NCBI RefSeq assembly: GCF_001945365.1
Contig: NZ_MSTQ01000003.1
Location: 124,001-188,000, forward strand
DNA: 64,000 nt
Direction: 5' to 3'
Source of the DNA: Pseudomonas reinekei
GTDB lineage: Bacteria > Pseudomonadota > Gammaproteobacteria > Pseudomonadales > Pseudomonadaceae
Shown: piece by piece, positions 50,496 to 60,346 of the stretch
Layout: each line of letters starts with the position of its first letter
Numbering within the stretch: the stretch's first letter is position 1
The notes under the pieces: generated by a model
Database searches by the model: none
Told to the model about the DNA's origin: nothing
The model's input: the letters and a program-made list of their open reading frames with translations, nothing else
Program-made: the position numbers and the translations under genes

Positions 50496-52026
50496 CGCCA
50501 GTGTGGTGATCCGCCCACGCCCGACCTGGGAAGCCATGGACCTCGGCGTCCTGTTGAGCCAGCGCCATCGACGCTTGCTGATGACCAGTTGGGCAATCAT
50601 CACCTTGCCGGTTTTTGTCCTGTTGAGCGGGTTGCTGTGGGAGTCGCCATCCGTTGCCGTGTTCATTTTCTGGTGGCTGAAACCGGCCTTCGAACGCTTG
50701 CCGCTGTACATCCTGTCCAAAGCCCTGTTTGGCGAAACCCCCACACTGAAACAGGCCCTTTGCCAATGGCCGCGGCTGCTCAAGCCGCAATTGCTGGCCA
50801 GCCTGACCTGGCGACGCTTGAGCATGAGCCGCAGCTTCCTGCTGCCGGTGGTGCAACTCGAAGGCCTGGGCGGCGAGGCGCGTCAACAGCGCATACAGGT
50901 ATTGTTGCAGCGCGATTCCGGCGCGGCGCGGTGGCTGACATTGATTGGCGCGCACCTGGAAACTGCGCTGTGGATCGGTTTGATGGTGCTGTTCTATCTG
51001 CTGTTGCCACAACAGGTCGCGCTGGACTGGAGCTGGCAATCGCTGGTCGCGGCAGCCACCCAGGACTGGATCTGGCTGGAGCATCTGACCAATGCCTTCT
51101 ACGTCCTGGTGTTGGTGCTGTGGGAACCGATTTATGTGGCGTGCGGCTTCAGCCTCTATCTCAACCGCCGCACCGTGCTCGAAGCCTGGGACATCGAGCT
51201 GGTGTTCCGCCGCATGCGCCAGCGCTTGAGCGGCAGCGCCGTTGCGGTCTTGCTGGCCGCGACCCTGTTGATACCGAGCGGACACGATGCCTGGGCCGCC
51301 GATGTGGTGGCCAGCCCCGACAGCCCGCGTTTGCTGGAACAACCACTGACCAGCCAGGCGTCCCGGGACAGCATCAAGGCAATCCTTGACCAGCCACCCT
51401 TCAAGAACAAGGAAACGGTGGTCCGTTATCGATTTGGCGAGGGCAAGGACACAGCCGAAAACCCGGATGACGACAACACGCCACAGTGGCTCAAGGCGTT
51501 GTTCCGGCTGTTCGACAGCCAGCGTTTTGGCGCACTGGCCACGCTGATCGAAGCCTTGCTGTGGGGCGTCGTGATCGTCGCCATCGGCTTGTTGACCTGG
51601 TACTACCGCGACCTGTTGCAGGCGTTTGTCAGCCGCCGCCCGAGCCCTGGCAAAAAGGCCTTGCGATCGCTGCCGCAACAGGCGTTCGGCCTGGATCTGG
51701 GCCCCGAGACCTTGCCCGCCGACATCGCCACCAGCGTCGAAAGCCTTTGGCAGAGCCATCCGCGAGAAGCGTTGGGCTTGCTCTATCGCGCCCTGCTGAG
51801 CCACCTCCTGCACGATTTCGACATCGATCTGAAAGCCGCCGACACCGAGGGCCAGGTGCTGGAGCGCGTCGAACAACTTCAACAACCAGCCCTGCTGGCC
51901 TTCAGTAAAAAACTGACCGGGCATTGGCAGAACATGGCCTACGGGCATCGCCTGCCCGCCGCGCATTTGCAGCGTGAGTTGTGTGACGGCTGGCGTGCGC
52001 TGTTCGGCCCTGGAGCGCCGCATTGA
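50482..52026 (+). CDS. DUF4129 domain-containing membrane protein
   Basis: A 514-residue protein. Helices are seen near residues 30-60, 155-180 and 210-230, with a further one about 360-385 (ALLWGVVIVAIGLLTWYY). Between the last two is a large extracytoplasmic loop that starts after AWAADVVASPDS. The C-terminal DUF4129 segment (ESLWQSHPREALGLLYRALL) is cytoplasmic. The start MRLSDASVVIRPRP lies inside the SpoIIM gene end. It is linked to the DUF4350 gene by a TTGA overlap. Function unknown; DUF4129 is common in MoxR/DUF58/transglutaminase operons. Confidence 0.82.
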   Translation: MRLSDASVVIRPRPTWEAMDLGVLLSQRHRRLLMTSWAIITLPVFVLLSGLLWESPSVAVFIFWWLKPAFERLPLYILSKALFGETPTLKQALCQWPRLLKPQLLASLTWRRLSMSRSFLLPVVQLEGLGGEARQQRIQVLLQRDSGAARWLTLIGAHLETALWIGLMVLFYLLLPQQVALDWSWQSLVAAATQDWIWLEHLTNAFYVLVLVLWEPIYVACGFSLYLNRRTVLEAWDIELVFRRMRQRLSGSAVAVLLAATLLIPSGHDAWAADVVASPDSPRLLEQPLTSQASRDSIKAILDQPPFKNKETVVRYRFGEGKDTAENPDDDNTPQWLKALFRLFDSQRFGALATLIEALLWGVVIVAIGLLTWYYRDLLQAFVSRRPSPGKKALRSLPQQAFGLDLGPETLPADIATSVESLWQSHPREALGLLYRALLSHLLHDFDIDLKAADTEGQVLERVEQLQQPALLAFSKKLTGHWQNMAYGHRLPAAHLQRELCDGWRALFGPGAPH

Positions 52027-53185
52027 ATCGGCGCAACGGGCTGATCATGCTCGGCATGCTCGTCACCGTGTTGCTGGTCGCGCTGGGCGTGTACCTGTAT
52101 TTCAAGGCAACGCCCTACCCGGCAGAAATCGATCACGGCCCTTCGCCCGAGGCGCAGGCCAATCCTTACCTCGCCGCCGAGCACTACCTGCGCAAACAGG
52201 GCCTGATTGTCAGCCACGCCAACGGCATCGATGTTCTACCGAGCCTGGAGCCGCATCAGCACAGCCTGTTGCTGCTGGGCGATCGCTACACCATGAGCCC
52301 ACGGCAGATTGATCAATTGATGAACTGGACCCGGGCCGGAGGACGCCTGTTGTTCGTCGCCCAATCGCTGTGGGATGAGAGGGCCGGGCAAAGCAATGAC
52401 TTGTTGCTCGACCGGGTCCAACTGCACCAGTCGCTGAGCAAAGACCTCAAGGATCCGCCGCCCGATAGCGACCAAGATCCCTATCCACAACTGACCAAGC
52501 TGTACCTGGAAAACGAAGACGCCCCGGCCTATGCCAGCTTCGACACTGCATTCCATCTCGAAGACCCGAAGAATCTCGCCCAGGCCTGGGCCAACAGTGG
52601 CAAGGCCACGCACATGATGCAGCTCAACCACGGACTCGGCTCGATCATTGTGGTGACCGATGCCGACCTGTGGAAAACCCCGGCGATCGATCAATATGAC
52701 AACGCGTGGCTGCTTTGGTACCTGACCGCCGATACCGAGGTGACGTTGCTGTTCAACACTGCTCACGACAGTCTGTGGACATTGTTGCTGCGCTATTTCC
52801 CCCAGGCGCTGGTTGCCTTGCTGGCGCTGATTGGCCTGGGTCTCTGGCATGCCGGTGTGCGCCACGGTCCAATGCTGGAACCGCTGCCCAAGGCCCGCCG
52901 ACAATTGCTCGAACATCTTCGCGCCAGTGCCGATTTCATGCTGCGGCGCAATGGGCAGCAGAGCCTGTTGCAAGCGCTGCAACAAGACATTCTGCGCCGT
53001 GTTCGACGGCGCCATCCCGGCTATGACCAACTCGGTGTTGCCGAACAATGGCTGGTGCTGTCACGCCTGACCGGCCAGCCTACGCGCGCGATCAGCCAGG
53101 CCATGAGCCCACGGACGAAGCAGCGACTGTCCAGCGCTGAATTCAGCCGCCAGGTCGCCCACCTGCAAACCTTGAGGAATGCGTT

Positions 53186-53189
<4 letters not shown>
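52023..53189 (+). CDS. DUF4350 domain-containing protein
   Basis: A 388-residue protein with a TTG start at 52023. An N-terminal helix lies at about 7-28, a DUF4350-type domain (GATase-like, about 40-240, LLLLGDRYTMSPRQIDQLMNW) is probably outside the membrane, a second helix lies at about 255-275, and the tail is cytoplasmic with RQLLEHLRASADFMLRRNGQQ. The start overlaps the previous stop (TTGA), and its own stop overlaps the MoxR start (ATGA). A later ATG (52047) is possible but would cut into the helix. Function unknown. Confidence 0.83.
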
Positions 53190-54187
<998 letters not shown>

Positions 54188-54230
54188 ATACCATTCGCGA
54201 TCTCTTGATCAGGCAACCTGGTGCAACGTC

Positions 54231-55562
54231 ATGAAACCGACGCGCCTGCTGTTGCTCTGGCTCACCCTGCTGCTGGCCATCGGCATCGTGCTGGGCGCCT
54301 TGCAGGCAATGGGCATCGACGTTGCACCGAGCCTGTTGCGAATCAACTGGGGTTTGCTCCTGGCGCTGTTGGCATTGGCTGCGCTCGACATCGTGCGGCT
54401 CAAACGCCTGCCGTCACCAAGCATCACCCGGCGCCTTTCCGGTAGCCTGGCACTGGGCCGGTGGAGCGAGGCCACGCTGGAGGTCGAGCATGATTTTTCT
54501 CAACCATTGCACATCCAGCTCTTTGATCATGTGCCGGACGGCTTGAGCTTCGAAAACCTGCCACTGACGGTGGAAATGCAGCCGGGCCAGCGCAGCGTGA
54601 TCAACTATCGCCTGCGCCCGCTCAATCGCGGTCACTTCAGTTTCGAACGCTGCGAAGTCAACCTGCCCGGTCCATTGCGCTTGTGGACTGACAAACGCCT
54701 GTTGAATGTGACTGACCACATCCGCGTCTACCCCGACTTCGCCCGCCTGTACGGCGGTGAGTTGCAGGCTGTGGATAACTGGCTCAGCCAGCTTGGCGTG
54801 CGCCAACACCAACGACGCGGCCAGGGGCTGGAGTTTCATCAGCTACGGGAGTTTCGCGAGGGTGACAGCCTGCGGCAGATCGACTGGAAAGCCACCGCCC
54901 GTCAACGTACGCCGATTGCCCGGGAGTATCAGGACGAACGCGACCAGCAGATCATCTTCATGCTCGACTGCGGCCGACGCATGCGCAGTCAGGACGACGA
55001 ACTGGCGCACTTCGATCATGCACTCAATGCCTGTCTGCTGCTGAGCTACGTCGCGTTGCGCCAGGGCGATGCGGTCGGTCTGTGCACCTTTGCCAGCGAT
55101 CAACCGCGCTACCTCGCGCCGGTGAAAGGCGCCGGGCAACTCAATGCCTTGCTCAATACGGTCTACGACCTCGACAGCAGCCAACGCAGCGCCGATTATC
55201 AGGCCGCCGTCACCGAACTACTGACCCGACAGAAACGTCGGGCACTGGTGGTGCTGGTGACCAACCTGCGCGATGAGGACGATGAAGAACTGCTCACAGC
55301 GGTCAAGCGCCTGGGCAAGCAACATCGAGTGCTGGTCGCCAGTTTGAGGGAAGGAATACTCGACAACCTGAGAACGGCTCCGGTGCAAACCTTGCCCGAA
55401 GCCCTGGCCTACTGCGGCACGGTGGCTTACCTGAATGCCCGGGCTGCACTCCATGAGCGGTTGAGCGCGCATGGCGTCTTGATGCTGGATACTCTTCCCA
55501 GTGAAATGGGCGTGGAATTATTGTCGCATTATCTGAAATGGAAAAAAACGGATCACTTTTAG
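54231..55562 (+). CDS. DUF58 domain-containing protein, VWA-like
   Basis: A 443-residue protein with two N-terminal helices (about residues 5-28 and 33-52). A beta-rich region follows, and then DUF58 with LREFREGDSLRQIDWKATAR near residue 205 and a VWA-like fold from IIFMLDCGRRM. The MIDAS-like site is reduced: D-x-G-x-x-M in place of D-x-S-x-S. The long upstream frame overlaps the MoxR gene; I use the ATG at 54231. It is the last gene of the operon; AT-rich sequence follows at once. It is the probable client of MoxR. Confidence 0.88.
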   Translation: MKPTRLLLLWLTLLLAIGIVLGALQAMGIDVAPSLLRINWGLLLALLALAALDIVRLKRLPSPSITRRLSGSLALGRWSEATLEVEHDFSQPLHIQLFDHVPDGLSFENLPLTVEMQPGQRSVINYRLRPLNRGHFSFERCEVNLPGPLRLWTDKRLLNVTDHIRVYPDFARLYGGELQAVDNWLSQLGVRQHQRRGQGLEFHQLREFREGDSLRQIDWKATARQRTPIAREYQDERDQQIIFMLDCGRRMRSQDDELAHFDHALNACLLLSYVALRQGDAVGLCTFASDQPRYLAPVKGAGQLNALLNTVYDLDSSQRSADYQAAVTELLTRQKRRALVVLVTNLRDEDDEELLTAVKRLGKQHRVLVASLREGILDNLRTAPVQTLPEALAYCGTVAYLNARAALHERLSAHGVLMLDTLPSEMGVELLSHYLKWKKTDHF

Positions 55563-55855
55563 GGATTATATTATTTTCACCGACTAATCTTTCTCGAATA
55601 ACAGCCGCACCACGACACCCGAGTAACGCTAAATATACGCACCAACATTAATAAAAAATTCAGACACCTTTAAAAAATTCAAAAAGCAATCAACAACAAA
55701 GACGGCAGCACATATCGACTGGAAACGCGATGAATACAACCGCATTCCACAATAGAAATTGCTGCCATCGACATCAAGATCGCAAATCAATCATCAAGAG
55801 GGCCAAACCTAATGGATAGAACTTATAGATAAGCTATCGACAAACTGCGGTTGCG
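55563..55855. other. AT-rich intergenic region, left part of the AT-rich patch
   Basis: These 293 bp are far richer in A and T than the window (for example TTAATAAAAAATTC) and hold no gene. No clear terminator follows the DUF58 gene. Low GC and lack of structure suggest foreign or decayed DNA, a likely target for MvaT silencing. Confidence 0.6.
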
Positions 55856-56320
55856 TCATCCCCGACGAATGATTTCCTCCCATTGCCCCCAGTGATCAGC
55901 CTCGCTGGTGTCATTATTAGTGCCATCATAATGAACGCCAATTCGAAAGCTCGCGCCTAGCGATACCGAATAACCGACACTTGCCTCCCTTTGATAAGGG
56001 TACCACCCACCATTCTGTATCAATGAATCGGGTGAGTTCACACGAACGGTGCTACCGCTACGAACTTCAAAATTTATATTTGCCCTATTCCATTCCTTCC
56101 CTACCGGCCGTGTAGTCAACATATACTGCATGGTTCTGATGTATAGTCGAGTTCCATTCAACTTGAACTGATATTCAATTTCCCCAGTCAACTCTGGAAC
56201 ACGAATATGCCGATGATAGTAAATGGAAGTCGGCACACCATCCCAAAAAGCATCATCCACTGTGCTATCACCTGCGACAACAATGACTTCTCCATTTTCG
56301 ATATTAGCATCCACACTCAT
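55856..56320 (-). CDS. Orphan protein of unknown function, AT-rich gene
   Basis: A 154-residue protein starting MSVDANIENGEVIVVAGD, with a strong GGAGGTGG ribosome site before the ATG at 56320. The frame runs on to 56422 but with poor start contexts. It has no signal peptide, no membrane helix and no cysteine. It is rich in Tyr, Asn, Ser and beta-strand-like patterns (IYYHRHIRVPEL, YQFKLNGTRLYIRTMQYML) and ends with an Asp/Asn-rich stretch (YDGTNNDTSEADHW). I do not recognise the family. Base composition and codon use differ sharply from its neighbours, which suggests transfer. Confidence 0.7.
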   Translation of the reverse strand: MSVDANIENGEVIVVAGDSTVDDAFWDGVPTSIYYHRHIRVPELTGEIEYQFKLNGTRLYIRTMQYMLTTRPVGKEWNRANINFEVRSGSTVRVNSPDSLIQNGGWYPYQREASVGYSVSLGASFRIGVHYDGTNNDTSEADHWGQWEEIIRRG

Positions 56321-56605
56321 TTCACCACCTCCACAAAAAATGCCCGATAAATACTGCGAATCAAACATAACTGAACCAATCAACGAATGACCACTGTCAT
56401 AAATGACAGGTAGCAATATCAAAACGAAATAAAAAAACTAATTTATTGCTCATGTTACTCAACAGCACCACCCTCCAGACTCTCCGCAGATTGGAGCTCT
56501 ACAGGGCGTAATGGGCGAAATGCTAGGATATCCGGCAATATCAATTGGGTGAGTGCATTGGAGTATTCGGGCGGAGAGGCCGCTCGATGAGCGACCCCTT
56601 ACCTT
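56321..56605. other. Intergenic region between orphan gene and PilZ gene
   Basis: About 285 bp. The part up to about 56470 continues the AT-rich patch and probably holds the orphan gene's promoter. After that the composition returns to normal. No gene was recognised. Confidence 0.5.
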
Positions 56606-56965
56606 TCATGCAGACGCCGGCAACGGCTGAAAGCTGAAGTATCGCCTCAACGCTTCCACCAGGTGCCCATACTCCGGCGGGGGACGCTGCAGGCTGAAAC
56701 CGGCGTCGTAGTGGTGTGGCGTTGCGTCTTCGTGGCACCACAGACAACACGCCCGCAGGTCAATGACCTGTTGGCAGCGGTCACCGACGGGAATCTTCAG
56801 GCGCAAATCGAAGTCAGCACCGATCATCATCGGCAACTGACTGATAAGCATCAGCCCGTCTTCGGAGACATTGCCCAGAAATCCAATGGGCTTGTCTGTA
56901 ATACTGTTGAACACTTTTAGAAAATACGGCAGTTGATGCCGTTCGATCCGGCGGTCAGTGAACAT
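56606..56965 (-). CDS. PilZ domain-containing protein
   Basis: A 119-residue protein starting MFTDRRIERHQLPYFLKVFN. The pattern RRxxR-like RRIERH near the N-terminus and the later NVSEDGLMLIS (the D/NxSxxG element) are the two cyclic-di-GMP-binding motifs of PilZ domains. It is a one-domain protein, so it probably acts on a partner. The diaminoguanylate enzyme at 60339-61445 is nearby. In PAO1 a PilZ gene is kept at this place, from memory. Confidence 0.9.
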   Translation of the reverse strand: MFTDRRIERHQLPYFLKVFNSITDKPIGFLGNVSEDGLMLISQLPMMIGADFDLRLKIPVGDRCQQVIDLRACCLWCHEDATPHHYDAGFSLQRPPPEYGHLVEALRRYFSFQPLPASA

Positions 56966-57212
56966 GCTGAATTCGCTACGCAAGGCCCTTAAGCAAGGCC
57001 GCACTAATGTTTCGGAACAGGTCTGATTGCTGTTGCCAGCAAGGCAAAGCGACCTGCTCTCCCCGATCCCGGTGCGACAGTCCGCGAAACCGCTGCCGCT
57101 TACTCCTGCCGATCACAGGTGTTACGTCGGTTTAGAGGCAGGACTCTAAAACCGGTTTATTCGACTATAGCTCACCGCCGCCGGTCGGCCAGCTATTGGA
57201 TGACGGCTGCAA

Positions 57213-57587
57213 TCAGAACTGAGTCGGACGTACTGCCGCTGCACTGCGTGTCGGGTAGTGGCCCAGGCTCTGCAAGGTTTCCAGACGGGCGCGGGCGCGG
57301 TAGGCGTATTCGCTCTGCGGATACGAAGCGATGATGAACTGGTAAGTCTGGGCGGCGTCGATGAACATCTTCTGCCGTTCCAGGCACTGGCCGCGCATCA
57401 TCGAGACTTCCGGCCACACGTAAGGGCGCGCCCGGCTATCGCGCTCGACCTTGGACAATTCGAGCATCACCTGCTCGCAATTGCCCCGGTCATAGGCGCT
57501 GTAGGCATTGTTCAAATGATGGTTCATCGCAAAACGAACGCACCCCGTGGCACTGAGGGCAAGGGCGGCAATGAGCATGAATCGCAT
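57213..57587 (-). CDS. TPR-type lipoprotein
   Basis: A 124-residue protein with a lipoprotein signal: MRFMLIAALALSATGC, lipobox Cys16. Two tetratricopeptide-like repeats follow (NNAYSAYDRGNCEQVMLELS and IDAAQTYQFIIASYPQSEYA). An Arg-rich C-terminus follows. The residue after Cys is Val, which favours the outer membrane. A GGAG ribosome site precedes the ATG. Divergent from pyk; role unknown. Confidence 0.86.
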   Translation of the reverse strand: MRFMLIAALALSATGCVRFAMNHHLNNAYSAYDRGNCEQVMLELSKVERDSRARPYVWPEVSMMRGQCLERQKMFIDAAQTYQFIIASYPQSEYAYRARARLETLQSLGHYPTRSAAAVRPTQF

Positions 57588-57767
57588 GGGGGATCTCCTG
57601 TCTTGAACGCTGTATCGACCCCCGGGCGGAAATCTTCAGGCTCAGGTGCAAAGTTGTCAGGTTCGATATAGGTTCAATAAAGAAAGCATTAAGTAGTGCA
57701 AACGAACAATGACTACAACTTCGGACCATAGTAGCCTCACTCAGCGCTTGAACTCAGGAGTCTTTGC

Positions 57768-59219
57768 ATGTCCGTCCGTCGTACCAAAATCGTCGCTACC
57801 CTAGGCCCGGCCAGTAACTCGCCGGAAGTTCTCGAACAGCTGATTCTGGCTGGCCTGGACGTCGCCCGCCTGAACTTCTCCCACGGCACCCCCGACGAGC
57901 ACAAGGCTCGCGCGAAGCTGGTGCGTGACCTGGCCGCCAAGCACGGTCGCTTCGTCGCCCTGCTGGGTGACCTGCAAGGCCCGAAAATCCGTATCGCCAA
58001 ATTCGCCAACAAGAAAATCGAGCTGAAGATCGGTGATCAATTCACCTTCTCCACCAGCCATCCTCTGACCGAGGGCAACCAGCAAGTGGTCGGCATCGAC
58101 TACCCGGACCTGGTCAAGGACTGCGGCGTGGGCGACGAACTGCTGCTCGACGATGGCCGCGTGGTCATGCGCGTCGATACCGCCACGGCTACCGAGCTGA
58201 ACTGCACCGTGACCATCGGCGGTCCGCTGTCCGATCACAAAGGCATCAACCGTCGCGGTGGCGGCCTGACCGCTCCGGCCCTGACTGAAAAAGACAAGGC
58301 CGACATCAAGCTTGCTGCGGAAATGGAAGTCGACTACCTCGCGGTGTCTTTCCCGCGTGACGCCGCCGACATGGAATACGCCCGTCAACTGCGCGACGAA
58401 GCCGGCGGTACGGCCTGGCTGGTGGCGAAGATCGAACGCGCCGAAGCGGTGGCCGACGACGAAACCCTCGACGGCCTGATCAAGGCATCCGACGCCGTGA
58501 TGGTGGCCCGCGGTGACCTGGGCGTGGAAATCGGCGACGCCGAACTGGTGGGCATTCAGAAGAAAATCATTCTGCACGCACGCCGACACAACAAGGCTGT
58601 GATCGTCGCGACCCAGATGATGGAGTCGATGATCCAGAACCCGATGCCGACTCGCGCTGAAGTGTCCGACGTGGCCAACGCCGTGCTCGACTACACCGAC
58701 GCCGTGATGCTTTCTGCGGAAAGTGCTGCCGGCCTGTACCCACTGGAAGCCGTGCAGGCCATGGCGCGCATCTGCGTCGGCGCCGAAAAGCACCCGACCA
58801 GCAAGACCTCCAGCCACCGCATCGGCAAGGAATTCACTCGTTGCGACGAGAGCATTGCCCTGGCGACCATGTACACCGCCAACCACTTCCCCGGTGTGAA
58901 GGCGATCATCGCCCTGACCGAAAGTGGCTACACGCCGTTGATCATGTCGCGTATCCGTTCGTCGGTGCCGATCTACGCATTCACGCCACACCGCGAAGCC
59001 CAGGCCCGGGCGGCGATGTTCCGTGGCGTGTACACCATCCCGTTCGACCCGGCTTCGCTGGCGGCGAATGAAGTCAGCCAGAAGGCGATCGACGAGTTGG
59101 TCAAACGCGGCGTCGTGGAAAAAGGCGACTGGGTTATCCTGACCAAGGGCGACAGCTACCACACCACCGGTGGCACCAATGGCATGAAAATCCTGCACGT
59201 TGGCGATCCGATGGTCTGA
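57768..59219 (+). CDS. pyk: Pyruvate kinase
   Basis: Pyruvate kinase makes pyruvate and ATP from phosphoenolpyruvate. The 483-residue protein has the N-terminal RRTKIVATLGPASNS, substrate motifs LNFSHG and VMVARGDLGVEIG, and the catalytic Lys in KIERAEAV. It resembles the AMP/sugar-phosphate-activated PykA type rather than PykF. By place next to the ferredoxin reductase it matches pykA of PAO1, from memory. A strong terminator follows. Confidence 0.96.
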   Translation: MSVRRTKIVATLGPASNSPEVLEQLILAGLDVARLNFSHGTPDEHKARAKLVRDLAAKHGRFVALLGDLQGPKIRIAKFANKKIELKIGDQFTFSTSHPLTEGNQQVVGIDYPDLVKDCGVGDELLLDDGRVVMRVDTATATELNCTVTIGGPLSDHKGINRRGGGLTAPALTEKDKADIKLAAEMEVDYLAVSFPRDAADMEYARQLRDEAGGTAWLVAKIERAEAVADDETLDGLIKASDAVMVARGDLGVEIGDAELVGIQKKIILHARRHNKAVIVATQMMESMIQNPMPTRAEVSDVANAVLDYTDAVMLSAESAAGLYPLEAVQAMARICVGAEKHPTSKTSSHRIGKEFTRCDESIALATMYTANHFPGVKAIIALTESGYTPLIMSRIRSSVPIYAFTPHREAQARAAMFRGVYTIPFDPASLAANEVSQKAIDELVKRGVVEKGDWVILTKGDSYHTTGGTNGMKILHVGDPMV

Positions 59220-59233
59220 TTGAACGACCGCTG

Positions 59234-59277
59234 AAAAACAAAAGCCCCGCCATGTGAATGGCGGGGCTTTTTGTTTT
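59234..59277. terminator. Bidirectional terminator after pyk
   Basis: AAAGCCCCGCCAT and ATGGCGGGGCTTT pair around GTGA, with AAAAACA before and TTGTTTT after. Confidence 0.94.
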
Positions 59278-59368
59278 CTGATCCAGTAGAGGCCTGGCCT
59301 GATCCGGCCAGGCGGCTGTACATGGCGCGGGTCAGGGCGCTTCTCTTGTCGGTGAGCGCTGTGCACTC

Positions 59369-59396
59369 AAGCGCGAGCAGGTTCGCTCGCCACAAC
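59369..59396. repeat. REP remnant near ferredoxin reductase gene
   Basis: CAAGCGCGAGCAGGTTCGCTCGCCACAA has the half-site core CGAGCAGG and GCTCGC of the REP family seen at 18468. The arms are imperfect, so this is a decayed single unit. Confidence 0.5.
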
Positions 59397-59410
59397 AGCA
59401 GCTTGAGCGC

Positions 59411-60346
59411 TCAACCACGGGGCAGGAACACATCGGCCAGCAGTTGATTGCGGGGCAGTCCAGCCAGGTAAAGACGCCGGGCAAAGGCGTCGACGCTGTC
59501 AGGGGCTCCGCAGAGTAAGGCCAGGGTTTGCCGGGAAATCAGCCGCAGTTGCGCCAAAGCCGCGGGCAGCTCGGCGGGGGTCCAGAGCTCGATGCTCAGG
59601 TTCGCACGGCTGGCCGCCATGGCTTGCAAGGGTTTGGCCAGATAATGCTCGTCGTCATCATGGGCCAGGTGAATGACGCGGATCTGGCCTTGGTGATCCT
59701 GACGCAAAGCCTCACGCAACACACCGAACAACGGCGCCAGTCCGGTGCCGGCGGCCATCAGCCACAACGGTCGAGCGTGCCAGTCGGGATCGTAATGCAA
59801 CGCCCCGCCACGCAACTCGCCGAGACGCAGCGGATCGCCGATCTTCAACTGGCGGGCCGCATCACTGAACTCACCCGGCTGGCGACAATCTAGGTGGAAC
59901 TCGAGAAAACGGTCATCCTCGGGCAGGCTGGCCAGGGAATAAGGCCGCGCCACGTTCCCCGCCCACAACACCAGGTGCTGGCCGGCGCCATAGCGCAACG
60001 GCCGTTGGGGGGTCAAGCGCAAGCGCAACACACTGGGGCTCAACCAGTCGACCGCCGCGACCTCGGCGGGCCGGCCATCCTGCTGCGGGTCGAAAGTGTG
60101 CACCTGCAAGTCTTCGACCACCTGACACTGGCACGCCAGACGCCAGCCTTGCTGGCGTTGCTCCGCGCTCAAGGCATCGGGGCGGCTGTCGCTCGGCAGT
60201 CCTTGCACGCACTGCACCAGGCACGCATGACAACTGCCGGCGCGACAGCTATAGGGCACTGCCACGCCGTTCTGATTCAGTGCATCCAGCAGATTGCTGC
60301 CTGTAACAACCGGCCATTGGCGGTCACCGACGCGTAAGTCAGGCAT
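59411..60346 (-). CDS. 2Fe-2S ferredoxin / flavin reductase fusion
   Basis: A 311-residue electron-transfer protein. The N-terminal plant-type ferredoxin domain (1-90) has cysteines C34, C39, C42 and C72 in PYSCRAGSCHACLVQC and LACQCQ. The FAD domain has RPYSLAS, and the NAD(P) domain has LMAAGTGLAPLFGVLREAL. It is like the reductases of aromatic dioxygenases or CDP-glucoseen reductase, but no oxygenase gene is near. The start overlaps the diguanylate cyclase gene by 8 bp, so the two are coupled; the reason is unclear. This pair is also kept in PAO1. Confidence 0.92.
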   Translation of the reverse strand: MPDLRVGDRQWPVVTGSNLLDALNQNGVAVPYSCRAGSCHACLVQCVQGLPSDSRPDALSAEQRQQGWRLACQCQVVEDLQVHTFDPQQDGRPAEVAAVDWLSPSVLRLRLTPQRPLRYGAGQHLVLWAGNVARPYSLASLPEDDRFLEFHLDCRQPGEFSDAARQLKIGDPLRLGELRGGALHYDPDWHARPLWLMAAGTGLAPLFGVLREALRQDHQGQIRVIHLAHDDDEHYLAKPLQAMAASRANLSIELWTPAELPAALAQLRLISRQTLALLCGAPDSVDAFARRLYLAGLPRNQLLADVFLPRG

